From the NCBI GenBank assembly GCA_947090765.1, contig OX352322.1, positions 2,189,501 through 2,253,500 on the forward strand: DNA of 64,000 nt. Reading direction: 5' to 3'. A program made the translations under genes and the position numbers. How positions within the stretch are numbered: the stretch's first letter is position 1; the number at the start of each line of letters is the position of its first letter. Origin of the DNA: Pseudomonas sp. MM223. Its GTDB lineage: Bacteria > Pseudomonadota > Gammaproteobacteria > Pseudomonadales > Pseudomonadaceae. Of the stretch, positions 8,613 to 15,397 are shown one piece after another. The notes beneath the pieces were generated by a model, which saw nothing but the letters and a program-made list of their open reading frames with translations, ran no database searches and had not been told where the DNA came from.

Positions 8613-8659
8613 GGGGCCGTGTCAGCTGCTGTGTGAAGCATTTTGCTTTGCGAGTCGAA

Positions 8660-8673
8660 TCATGTACTTTTCA
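8660..8673. promoter_or_regulatory. Candidate operator half shared with the first XRE-cupin gene
   Basis: TCATGTACTTTTCA at this place matches TCATGTAATTTTTCA at 4200-4214 apart from one substitution and one base of length. Both lie 35-50 bases before the start of a near-identical regulator gene, which suggests auto- or cross-regulation. Confidence 0.4.
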
Positions 8674-8710
8674 GGGCATTAATTTCCCGTCCGAAAGTCG
8701 CGATTCAACT

Positions 8711-9265
8711 ATGAAAGTGCACGAAGAAATCGAAGGCCTGGCAGTACTGATTCGCGACCTGCGCAAGTTCAAAGGCCTGACGCTGGGCGAGCTGGCTCAG
8801 CGTATCGGCCGTTCAGTGGGTTTTCTGTCCCAGGTCGAACGGGGCGTCTCGCGCCCGACCGTGGCCGACCTCACAGCCATCAGCGAAGAGCTCGGCGTCT
8901 CGACCGCCTACTTTTACAAGCTGGACAAGCCCCGCGAGCTCGACTGGGTCACCCGCCCGCACGAGCGGCGCACGCTTCACCTGGCCGGTGGCATTACCGA
9001 TGTGCTGGCATCCCCCACGATAACGGGCGCGTTCTCCATGCTCGACAGCCACCTGGAGCCGGGGGCCAGCAGTGGCGAAGAGTACCTGGACGACAGCTCG
9101 GAGCAGGGTTGCTTTGTGCTTGAAGGCGAGCTGACGGTGTGGCTGGGTGGCGGCGAGCCGGTCACGCTGCGTGCCAGCGACAGTTTTCAGCTGCAACCCC
9201 ACGCCAGTTTTCGTTACGCCAACCTCACCGACAAACCCACCCGCGTGCTTTGGGTGTTCAGTTAA
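8711..9265 (+). CDS. XRE-cupin transcriptional regulator of polyamine genes, PauR/PuuR-like (copy 2)
   Basis: A 184-residue paralogue of the regulator at 4253, the same length and alignable end to end (the HTH regions LTLGELAQRIGRSVGFLSQV and LTLGELAERINRSVGFLSQV differ at two positions). It has an N-terminal XRE domain, then a cupin domain with GCFVLEGELTVWLGGGEPVTL and the closing TRVLWVFS. The start at 8711 (MKVHEEIEGLAVLI) matches the paralogue; the in-frame ATG at 8633 would add 26 residues not found in copy 1. It follows the REP pair and precedes an MFS transporter gene. A plausible division of labour is one repressor for the catabolic genes and the other for the transporter, but nothing in the sequence proves it. 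Confidence 0.87.
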   Translation: MKVHEEIEGLAVLIRDLRKFKGLTLGELAQRIGRSVGFLSQVERGVSRPTVADLTAISEELGVSTAYFYKLDKPRELDWVTRPHERRTLHLAGGITDVLASPTITGAFSMLDSHLEPGASSGEEYLDDSSEQGCFVLEGELTVWLGGGEPVTLRASDSFQLQPHASFRYANLTDKPTRVLWVFS

Positions 9266-9403
9266 AAGCGCACGGGCTTAGGTTGGTCGTCGCTTACCTT
9301 CAGATCAGCAATCCTGGATTTACCCTGTTTCCGCTGGCCACGCACACTGCGCGCCTGGTCCAACTATTCAGGGTTTCTCATGCATTTTCAGGATGAACAC
9401 ACG

Positions 9404-10591
9404 ATGGCCGTGTCAAAGCCCCTGTTCAGCGTGTTCTGTTTTGCCAGCTACCTGTTGTCGCTGTCATATGGCTCGACCTTCCTGCTGGCATTGCTGGTGG
9501 GGGTGCATGGTGGCAACGAACAGGATGCCGGCCGTGTGATTTCAGCCGCCATGCTGAGTACATTTGCTGCCGTGCTGGTGTCCGGGCATTTGTCGGACCG
9601 CCTCGGTGCCGCCCGCTCGATTGCGCTGTGCGGCCTGGCGCTGGTCATTGCAAATATCGGGTTCGCCGTGAGTGCCAGCCACCAGCACCTGCTGATGATG
9701 TTCGGCTTGCTGCTGGGCGTGGGTTGGGGCGTTTTCTACACCTTGGGCCCGATAATCGTGGCCATGATCGTGCCGCCGGCACAGCGCTCGCGGTACTTTG
9801 CGCTGCTCTCGGGCAGCATGATGAGCGGCATCGGCTCGGCGCCCCTGCTCGGGCGCCTGGCAAGCCAGATGGGCCTGCCGGTGACTGCAACGTTTTATGT
9901 GGCAGCGCTGGCCAGCCTGATCGGCGTGGCCCTGTTCTGGCGTATGGCGAAACCGTTGGGCCAACTACCTGACCGGTTTAATGCTGCTGTCTCCAGGCTG
10001 TCGTGGCAGGCCACACAAAAAGTCCTGGGCTCAAAGGCCCTGTTCCCGATCCTCATGGTTGGCCTGGGTGGTGCCATCTTTGGCGGGCTGTCGAGTTTTC
10101 AAACGAGCTATGCCCACGAAAAAGCGCTCGATTACTCGCTGTTTTTTGTCGGCTTCATGAGCGCTGCCATTGCTGGGCGCATGTTTGTAGCCGGGCTGGT
10201 GGTAAAGCGCGACCCCTATCGGATGTCGTGCTTGCTGTCGGGGTTGATCGTGGTATCCCTGCTGATGTTCAAGTTCGTTGTGGCCGGTAGCCTTGGGTAC
10301 CTTCTGGCGGCGATTGTGCTGGGTATCGGTTATGGCCTGACCTATTCGGTGATCAACGGCCTTGCAGCGAACGAGGCGCCAGAAGGCACCACTACCCAGT
10401 CCCTGCTTTTGTTCAGCCTTTCGTATTTTGTCGGTGTATTCGGGTTTCCGTTCCTGGCCGGCAAAATCATCATCGATAACGGGTTATCGATGATGCTGCT
10501 GATTCTCCTGGGGATATCCTTGCTCAACTGGTCGATTACGCTTGGGCGGCTGGTTTGGCGCAAGGCCAATGTACGCAACGCCATGGCGTAG
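9404..10591 (+). CDS. Major facilitator superfamily transporter
   Basis: A membrane protein of about 395 residues with roughly twelve hydrophobic segments. The loop between segments 2 and 3 reads GHLSDRLGAARSIA, the classical MFS loop motif. Other marks are VGWGVFYTLGPIIVAMIVP and GIGYGLTYSVINGLAANEAP in the second half. Substrate cannot be read from the sequence; its position after the polyamine genes and second PauR-like regulator suggests uptake or export of an amine or its product. The start at 9404 is chosen for a possible AGGA site; 9380 would add eight polar residues. It converges with the next gene, the stops being only four bases apart. Confidence 0.85.
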   Translation: MAVSKPLFSVFCFASYLLSLSYGSTFLLALLVGVHGGNEQDAGRVISAAMLSTFAAVLVSGHLSDRLGAARSIALCGLALVIANIGFAVSASHQHLLMMFGLLLGVGWGVFYTLGPIIVAMIVPPAQRSRYFALLSGSMMSGIGSAPLLGRLASQMGLPVTATFYVAALASLIGVALFWRMAKPLGQLPDRFNAAVSRLSWQATQKVLGSKALFPILMVGLGGAIFGGLSSFQTSYAHEKALDYSLFFVGFMSAAIAGRMFVAGLVVKRDPYRMSCLLSGLIVVSLLMFKFVVAGSLGYLLAAIVLGIGYGLTYSVINGLAANEAPEGTTTQSLLLFSLSYFVGVFGFPFLAGKIIIDNGLSMMLLILLGISLLNWSITLGRLVWRKANVRNAMA

Positions 10592-10594
10592 ATT

Positions 10595-11155
10595 TCACTC
10601 AACCAAGGCAAGCCATGGCCAGCGTTCCCGGTAGCTGGCGGCTTTTGCCCTGAATAAATCTGGGCGGGGGTTCAGTTCGTTCATCCTCAGCAGGTTGTTC
10701 TGCAAATCTTCCAGGCCATGCGTGCTGTAGAGCACACCTGTATGCACGTCAACGCCCAGGCAGGTCGAGCGGATCAGGTACCGGTCGATGCCATCCGTGA
10801 CCTTGAGCAACGGTGTGTAAGCGCCGCCGAACTTCGCGTGGTACCACAAGTGAACGCGGGCCTGGTTGCGCACCTCCACGTTCACACCCAAGTGTGCGCA
10901 CGCCTGCTGAACCCTTGTGATGACCCGGTCCTCTGCCTCCCAGGACAGGTCAGCGTCGAAATAGGCGATGTCATAGTCCTTGATGCCCCAGCCGGCAGGC
11001 AGCCCTGCGCGGTGGTTCCAGAACGTCTGGAACAGGGCGCCTGCCACCAACATGCAGTGGGGGATTTCCAGCGTTGCCAGCTGCGCCAGGAGCGCCCGGT
11101 TTACCGGGTTCTCGCGGATGATCGCCAGTACCTGCTCGTCAGTCAGTGAATGCAT
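10595..11155 (-). CDS. Nucleotidyltransferase-like family protein (NTP_transf_6 type)
   Basis: A 186-residue protein with the pattern of the bacterial family formerly called DUF925 (nucleotidyltransferase-like): LVAGALFQTFWNHRAGLPAGWGIKDYDIAYFDADLSWEAED, where the Asp pair in KDYDIAYFD matches the metal-binding position of the nucleotidyltransferase fold, then VRNQARVHLWYHAKFG and the C-terminal STHGLEDLQNNLLRMNELNPRP. Substrate and role are unknown. AAGGACGG upstream supports the ATG at 11155 over the one at 11179. It is convergent with the MFS gene and divergent from the toxin-antitoxin-like pair. Confidence 0.8.
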   Translation of the reverse strand: MHSLTDEQVLAIIRENPVNRALLAQLATLEIPHCMLVAGALFQTFWNHRAGLPAGWGIKDYDIAYFDADLSWEAEDRVITRVQQACAHLGVNVEVRNQARVHLWYHAKFGGAYTPLLKVTDGIDRYLIRSTCLGVDVHTGVLYSTHGLEDLQNNLLRMNELNPRPDLFRAKAASYRERWPWLALVE

Positions 11156-11376
11156 GGGTACCGTCCTTGATGGTTGCATTGCAGGGCTGAGCTTACCTTA
11201 AAGCGCCGGGGCAGGCGGCCTGCCACAAAGGCCATGAAAGCGTTGGTTACATTGCTCTACGCCGGCCTCTAGTAGATCGGACCATAGTGCATACGTGTTC
11301 CGGATCACTGCCTGAGTAAGCTGGGGTGCCATTGGTCGCCTCGGCCTCACAAGCGCTAGATTTGATCCGGGTTTTG
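11156..11376. other. Intergenic region without a recognised gene
   Basis: About 220 bases between the nucleotidyltransferase-like gene and the toxin-antitoxin-like pair, which are divergently oriented. It must hold promoters for both sides. I see no repeat, tRNA or convincing short coding frame in it. Confidence 0.5.
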
Positions 11377-11392
11377 TACGATTATTTTCGTA
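11377..11392. promoter_or_regulatory. Short AT-rich inverted repeat before the toxin-antitoxin-like pair
   Basis: TACGA-TTATTT-TCGTA forms an inverted repeat with 5-base arms, ending 13 bases before the ATG of the first gene. Location and symmetry fit an autoregulatory operator for a ribbon-helix-helix antitoxin. The arms are short, so chance cannot be ruled out. Confidence 0.45.
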
Positions 11393-11405
11393 TCAACAGG
11401 GATGA

Positions 11406-11699
11406 ATGATGAAGATCGGCTTCAGGGAGGCCCAGCGCGCAGTGATCGAGGCGCTTGAATCAGGGGAGTACCAACATGTTTCACGGGGTGATATCGATCT
11501 CAAGAACCTGCTGGCTACTGGGGAGGTGTCAGCTTGCGAGGTCGCCGAGGTCGTTCGCTCATGCCGGGGCATGCACCACGCAAGCAGCCCTCATCACGCT
11601 GTCGCGGCAATCGAGGTGCATGTACTCAAACGGGATGGCTGGTACATCAAGTTCTTTTTTATCGAGCCAGACACCTGGTTCATAAGCGTTCACCAGTGA
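11406..11699 (+). CDS. Candidate MqsR-like toxin of a toxin-antitoxin pair
   Basis: A 97-residue protein that I do not recognise as a named family but that parallels MqsR (98 residues) along its length. It has an N-terminal helix and hairpin region (AVIEALESGEYQHVSRGDIDLKNLL), a helix (CEVAEVVRSCRGM), a His-rich turn (SSPHHAVAAIEVHVL), and a terminal pair of strands, DGWYIKFFFIEPDTWFISVHQ, which lines up with the GQVYLKITVI..VLIVSFK end of E. coli MqsR. MqsR is an mRNA interferase of the RelE-like fold. The downstream gene starts 11 bases after the stop, or overlaps it by three bases if a GTG is used, and carries an MqsA-like zinc motif. The toxin role is inference; a DUF4258-like protein is the main alternative. 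Confidence 0.55.
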   Translation: MMKIGFREAQRAVIEALESGEYQHVSRGDIDLKNLLATGEVSACEVAEVVRSCRGMHHASSPHHAVAAIEVHVLKRDGWYIKFFFIEPDTWFISVHQ

Positions 11700-11710
11700 G
11701 TACCCAGATC

Positions 11711-12343
11711 ATGAAGATTCTGTTCGAAGGGGATAGCGGAAAAGCACTGTGCGAGCACTGCCAGGCAGTGGTGCCCACTCGCTATACCCGCCGGGATGTG
11801 CCTTTCAGCGATGGAAAGGGGGTGGCCAGGGATATTCTGGTGGGGGTGTGTACCCTTTGCGATGGCGTGGTCGCGCTTCCACCGCAGTCCACGCCAGCCA
11901 TTCACGAGGCGCGCAAGCAGCAACTCAAATCTATCGAGGCGCGTTTGCCGGCGGTTTACCTGGATGTGCTGGATGCGGCCATGCATGCGGTCAGTCGCGA
12001 GGCGGGGGCCAATCTGCGCAAGTTGTTTCTTGCGTACTATTTCCAGCAATTGGCGCAGGTGCAGCAGGGTGGGCAATTGCAGGCTGCGCATCAAACGTTC
12101 GTCCAGGCGCTGGATGAACAGCGAGAGCAGCGTGGGCTCGCGCGCTCCAGTGCTACGCGACGGTTGTCGATGAAGGTCAACCCGCACATGGCGCAGGACA
12201 TGCTTGCGCTGCAACAACAAACAGGGGTGAACCAGACCGAGTTGTTGAAGGCTGTGATCGCTCTCATCCAGGCGGATGTACTGGAGGCCCGGGACGAGGA
12301 AGTGATTCTGGCCCTGCAGCGGCTGGCGCGGTTGGCTCTTTGA
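11711..12343 (+). CDS. Candidate antitoxin: MqsA-like zinc domain fused to ribbon-helix-helix domain
   Basis: A protein of about 210 residues. The N-terminus carries CEHC (Cys14, Cys17) and CTLC (Cys47, Cys50); the 29-residue interval is almost the same as between the two CxxC pairs of MqsA, where they bind a structural zinc and hold the toxin. The middle (about 60-140) is helical. The C-terminus (about 150-185) has a strand RLSMKVN followed by two helices, MAQDMLALQQQTG and NQTELLKAVIALI, which reads as a ribbon-helix-helix DNA-binding domain, not the HTH found in classical MqsA. The preceding toxin-like gene is tightly coupled (a GTG at 11696 overlaps its stop). The DNA-binding and antitoxin roles are inferred. 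Confidence 0.55.
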   Translation: MKILFEGDSGKALCEHCQAVVPTRYTRRDVPFSDGKGVARDILVGVCTLCDGVVALPPQSTPAIHEARKQQLKSIEARLPAVYLDVLDAAMHAVSREAGANLRKLFLAYYFQQLAQVQQGGQLQAAHQTFVQALDEQREQRGLARSSATRRLSMKVNPHMAQDMLALQQQTGVNQTELLKAVIALIQADVLEARDEEVILALQRLARLAL

Positions 12344-12538
12344 TGGGCACTCTGATCCAGGCCACCGAATACGTACTCTGTGCCTTTTCCGTAGGCCATC
12401 ACGCCATCTCAACGCTATCCAAGTCTCCAATCGGTGCTGGTCTGGGCCTCGCACTTTCTGTGCGACATGGCCAAGGCCTTGATGGATGACGCTCACATGG
12501 GCATGCGCAAAAACCGGTGAGTTAGCAGCAAGCGGCGA

Positions 12539-12554
12539 TGTTGCGCAGGCAACA
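12539..12554. promoter_or_regulatory. Perfect 6-base-arm palindrome, candidate activator site for sfnG
   Basis: TGTTGC-GCAG-GCAACA is a perfect inverted repeat centred about 95 bases upstream of the -24 element. This is the usual distance for the binding site of a sigma-54 enhancer-binding activator. In P. putida the sulfone genes are known to be controlled by the activator SfnR, so a SfnR-type regulator is the natural candidate; its exact recognition sequence was not compared. Confidence 0.45.
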
Positions 12555-12639
12555 GCAATTCGACAGCGTGTTTGACCACATGCAGCCAACATCGCCGGCC
12601 CCTATCGCTAACGCGTTGAAAGTAAAGCAACTCAGCCGT

Positions 12640-12655
12640 TGGCACAGTTGCTGCT
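12640..12655 (+). promoter_or_regulatory. Sigma-54 (-24/-12) promoter of sfnG
   Basis: TGGCACAGTTGCTGCT: the invariant GG (12641-12642) and GC (12653-12654) are separated by exactly ten bases and the -24 box is a perfect TGGCAC. The predicted transcript would start near 12666, about 30 bases before the sfnG start codon. Confidence 0.7.
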
Positions 12656-12697
12656 CCTGTCTCCTTGAACCCCCAAGGACTCTCAAGGAGCCACCCC

Positions 12698-13792
12698 ATG
12701 AGCCACACCCCGATCAAGTTCGCCTACTGGGTACCCAACGTCAGCGGTGGCCTGGTGGTCAGCACCATCGAGCAGCGCACCAGCTGGGACATCGACTACA
12801 ACCGCAAACTTGCGCAAATCGCCGAAAAGTCAGGCTTCGACTACGCCCTGTCGCAAATCCGCTTTACCGCTGGCTACGGCGCCGACAACCAGCACGAGTC
12901 GGTCACCATCAGCCACGCACTGCTGGCTGCAACCGAAAAACTCAAGGTTATCGCGGCCATCCTGCCAGGGCCGTGGAACCCGACGCTGGCGGCCAAGCAG
13001 CTGGCCAGCATCGACCAGTTCACCAATGGCCGCATCGCCATCAACGTGGTTTCGGGCTGGTTCAAGGGTGAATTCCATGCGGTCGGTGAGCCGTGGCTGG
13101 ACCACGATGAGCGCTATCGCCGTTCCGAGGAATTCATCCGTGCGCTGAAGGGCATCTGGACCCAAGACAACTTCACCTTCAACGGCGACTTCTATCGCTT
13201 TCGTAACTACAACCTCAAACCCAAACCGCTGCAGCAACCGCACCCCGAGATCTTCCAGGGCGGCAGTTCGCGTGCGGCGCGGGACATGGCCGCGCGGGTG
13301 TCGGACTGGTACTTCACCAACGGCAACAGCGTGGAAGGGATCAAGGCCCAGGTCGATGACATCCGCGCCAAGGCTGCAGCCAACGGCCACGCGGTCAAGG
13401 TTGGGGTGAATGCCTTCATCATTGCCCGCGACACCGAGGAAGAGGCGCGCGCGTTGTTGCAGGAGATCATCGACAAGGCCAACCCCGAGGCGGTGCGGGC
13501 GTTCGGCCAGGAGGTAAAGCACGCCGGGGCTGCCAGCCCCGAGGGCGAGGGCAACTGGGCGAAATCCAGCTTCGAGGACCTGGTGCAGTACAACGATGGT
13601 TTCAAGACCAACCTGATTGGCACGCCACGGCAAATTGCCGAGCGCATCGTTGCGCTGAAGGCTGTAGGGGTGGATCTGATCCTGTCCGGCTTCCTGCATT
13701 TCCAGGAGGAAGTGGCGTACTTCGGCGAGCACGTGTTGCCGCTGGTACGTGAGTTGGAAGCCGGGCGAAGCACGGAAAAAGCGGTTGCCTGA
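12698..13792 (+). CDS. sfnG: FMNH2-dependent dimethyl sulfone monooxygenase
   Basis: A 364-residue flavin-dependent two-component monooxygenase of the luciferase-like fold, in the SfnG branch (FAYWVPNVSGGLVVSTIEQRTSWDIDYN at the start, then AAILPGPWNPTLAAKQLASIDQFTNGRIAINVVSGWFKGEF, and EIFQGGSSRAARDMAARVSDWYF). SfnG converts dimethyl sulfone to methanesulfinate using FMNH2 supplied by a separate reductase, allowing use of organosulfur compounds as sulfur source. AAGGAG lies seven bases before the ATG. The gene is preceded by a sigma-54 promoter, as expected for sfn genes. The flavin reductase partner (SfnF/MsuE type) is not in this window. A stem-loop follows the stop. Confidence 0.92.
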   Translation: MSHTPIKFAYWVPNVSGGLVVSTIEQRTSWDIDYNRKLAQIAEKSGFDYALSQIRFTAGYGADNQHESVTISHALLAATEKLKVIAAILPGPWNPTLAAKQLASIDQFTNGRIAINVVSGWFKGEFHAVGEPWLDHDERYRRSEEFIRALKGIWTQDNFTFNGDFYRFRNYNLKPKPLQQPHPEIFQGGSSRAARDMAARVSDWYFTNGNSVEGIKAQVDDIRAKAAANGHAVKVGVNAFIIARDTEEEARALLQEIIDKANPEAVRAFGQEVKHAGAASPEGEGNWAKSSFEDLVQYNDGFKTNLIGTPRQIAERIVALKAVGVDLILSGFLHFQEEVAYFGEHVLPLVRELEAGRSTEKAVA

Positions 13793-13800
13793 GGCCTGCC

Positions 13801-13819
13801 GGGGCTGCGCAGCAGCCCC
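13801..13819. terminator. GC-rich hairpin after sfnG
   Basis: GGGGCTGC-GCA-GCAGCCCC lies ten bases after the sfnG stop and is followed by CTTGGG, not a T-run. The hairpin is also the palindromic head of a REP element, so it may be REP-derived and act as a terminator or RNA-stabilising stem. Confidence 0.5.
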
Positions 13820-13856
13820 TTGGGCCTTCAAGGTTCTGCGCTGTGGCTGGAGCCTC

Positions 13857-13912
13857 CACATTCCTGTGGGGCTGGCTTGCCGGCGATGGGCTGCGCAGCA
13901 GCCCTTTGGGCC
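13857..13912. repeat. Single REP-like element (second sequence family)
   Basis: It contains CCTGTGGGGCTGGCTTGCCGG followed by CGATGGGCTGCGCAGCAGCCC, the same sequence as one arm of the repeats at 18537-18655 and 48069-48187. It lies between the 3' ends of two convergent flavin monooxygenase genes. Confidence 0.7.
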
Positions 13913-13914
13913 CT

Positions 13915-15222
13915 TCAATACCGCTGCAGATGTTCGGCAAACGTCGCCCCGTGATACCGCTCACGGAACAACCCGCGCTCCACCAGCCGCGGCACCACCT
14001 CATCCAGAAAGCTGTACACCGAGCCAAACGAGCCCCCCGGCGCGGCGATAAAACCATCCATCACCCCCGCCTCGGCCCAGTCGGCAATTTCCGCAACGGC
14101 GTCATCGACCGTGCCAATCACTTGCCAGTGCGCCGCCGAGAGTACTTCCGGGCGCATCAGCAGTTCTTCCGGCAGCAGCGACTCACGCTCGATCAAGCGC
14201 CGTAGCAGGCTCACATGGGTCCGGCTGGCGCCGGGCAGCAACTGTAGCGGCGGCAAGTCGGCTGCATGAATACGCCGGTCGCTCGGCCAGTTGGCCAGGT
14301 CGATGCCGATCATCTTCTCGATGGCGGCGTACTTGCGTGCCTTGTCTACCCGGGCGTGGGTGTCCATGAACAGTTCGCGTGCCTGCTGGCGGGTGGGTGC
14401 CAGGTACAGGCTCAGGCCGGGCAGCAGGCGAACATCGTCGGCCTGGCGGCCATGCTTTTGCGCGCGCCGGGATAGATCCCGGCGCAGGTCTGCAGCCGCG
14501 GCCTGGTCGGGAGTAGGGGCAAAGACGATGTCGGCGACGCGGGCCGCGAAGTCACGACCGCTGTCGGATGCGCCGGCCTGGATCAACGGAATGCGTGCGC
14601 CCTGCTCGGGCAGGTTCAGCGGGCCCTGTACCTGCAGGAAGTCGCCTTGGTGGTTGATTGGCTGAACCTGCGCCGGGTCGGCGTAAACACCGTTTTCACG
14701 GTCGATGCACAGCGCCTGTTGCGGGAAGCTGCGCCATAGCCGCTGCACCACCTCGGTGAACTCGGCAGCGCGGGCGTAGCGTTCTTCGGCGCTGGGCATG
14801 GCCGTCAGGCCGAAGTTCTCGTGGCCTTGCAGGGCAGTGACAATGTTCCAGCCAACCCGGCCTTGGCTTAGCCAGTTAAGCGACTGCAACTGGCGTGCGA
14901 CCAGGTAGGGTGGGAAAAAGGTGGTCGAAACGGTCGACACCAGGCCGATGCGGCTGGTCTCGCGGGTGAGCGCGGCCAGCAGCACGGTGGGGTCGAGGCT
15001 GGTGAAGCCCGAGCCGCTTTCCAGGGCGTCGGCCACTACGCAACTGACGTCGGGGCGGAACACGAAGTCCAGGTGCGCGGCTTCGGCGCGGCGCGCGATG
15101 TCCATGGCGAAGTCGCTGCCGAACAGCGTTTCGACGCGGCTGTCGGCACGCCGCCAACCCTCGCCGCTGAGCCAGGTGGGGGCGAGCGACATGCCGATGT
15201 GCAGGCCTTTTTTGAATGTCAT
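13915..15222 (-). CDS. LLM-class flavin-dependent monooxygenase, NtaA/SnaA/DszA family
   Basis: A 435-residue flavin-dependent monooxygenase. Recognisable stretches are WRRADSRVETLFGSDFAMDIARRAEAAHLDFVFRPD, FFPPYLVARQLQSLNWLSQGRVGWNIVTALQGHENFG (the flavin-binding NtaA-type signature), and IPLIQAGASDSGRDFAARVADIVFAP. Family members use FMNH2 from a separate reductase to oxidise nitrilotriacetate, EDTA, sulfur heterocycles or similar compounds; the substrate here cannot be told. Its closeness to sfnG on the opposite strand suggests a role in sulfur scavenging. A REP pair lies just upstream, which leaves only a short promoter region. Confidence 0.85.
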   Translation of the reverse strand: MTFKKGLHIGMSLAPTWLSGEGWRRADSRVETLFGSDFAMDIARRAEAAHLDFVFRPDVSCVVADALESGSGFTSLDPTVLLAALTRETSRIGLVSTVSTTFFPPYLVARQLQSLNWLSQGRVGWNIVTALQGHENFGLTAMPSAEERYARAAEFTEVVQRLWRSFPQQALCIDRENGVYADPAQVQPINHQGDFLQVQGPLNLPEQGARIPLIQAGASDSGRDFAARVADIVFAPTPDQAAAADLRRDLSRRAQKHGRQADDVRLLPGLSLYLAPTRQQARELFMDTHARVDKARKYAAIEKMIGIDLANWPSDRRIHAADLPPLQLLPGASRTHVSLLRRLIERESLLPEELLMRPEVLSAAHWQVIGTVDDAVAEIADWAEAGVMDGFIAAPGGSFGSVYSFLDEVVPRLVERGLFRERYHGATFAEHLQRY

Positions 15223-15261
15223 CAGGGTCTCCGGTTGCTACTTATCGAAGGTACGCAGTTG

Positions 15262-15385
15262 CTTTGTGTAGGAGCGGCCTTGTGTCGCGATCGGGCTGCA
15301 AAGCAGCCCCGGCAATTTTGCAGGTTGGCTGAAATCCTGGGGCTGCTTCGCAGCCCGATCGCGACACAAGGCCGCTCCTACAAAG
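15262..15385. repeat. REPIN between the monooxygenase and TonB receptor genes
   Basis: Inverted pair with arms of about 48 bases: CTTTGTGTAGGAGCGGCC..AAGCAGCCCC on the left and GGGGCTGCTTCGCAGCC..CTCCTACAAAG on the right, of the same REP family as 8494-8612. It lies after the stop of the receptor gene, which is on the minus strand, and before the monooxygenase gene start. Confidence 0.9.
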
Positions 15386-15397
15386 ACAGCGCAAGGC

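Larger units (their letters stand above)
12344..12697. other. 354-base intergenic region upstream of sfnG
   Basis: The first half carries no convincing gene: a 48-codon frame starts at 12343 overlapping the antitoxin stop, but has no family features. The second half is regulatory, with a palindrome at 12539-12554 and a sigma-54 type promoter at 12640-12655, described separately. Confidence 0.6.

Noticed and set aside
11406..12343. Considered calling the pair canonical mqsR-mqsA
   Set aside because: The second protein is about 80 residues longer than MqsA and its C-terminus looks like ribbon-helix-helix, not HTH; similarity of the first protein is only a pattern match.
12343..12489. A 48-codon frame beginning at an ATG overlapping the antitoxin stop
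   Set aside because: Short, no ribosome-binding site beyond coupling, no family pattern; recorded only as part of the intergenic entry.
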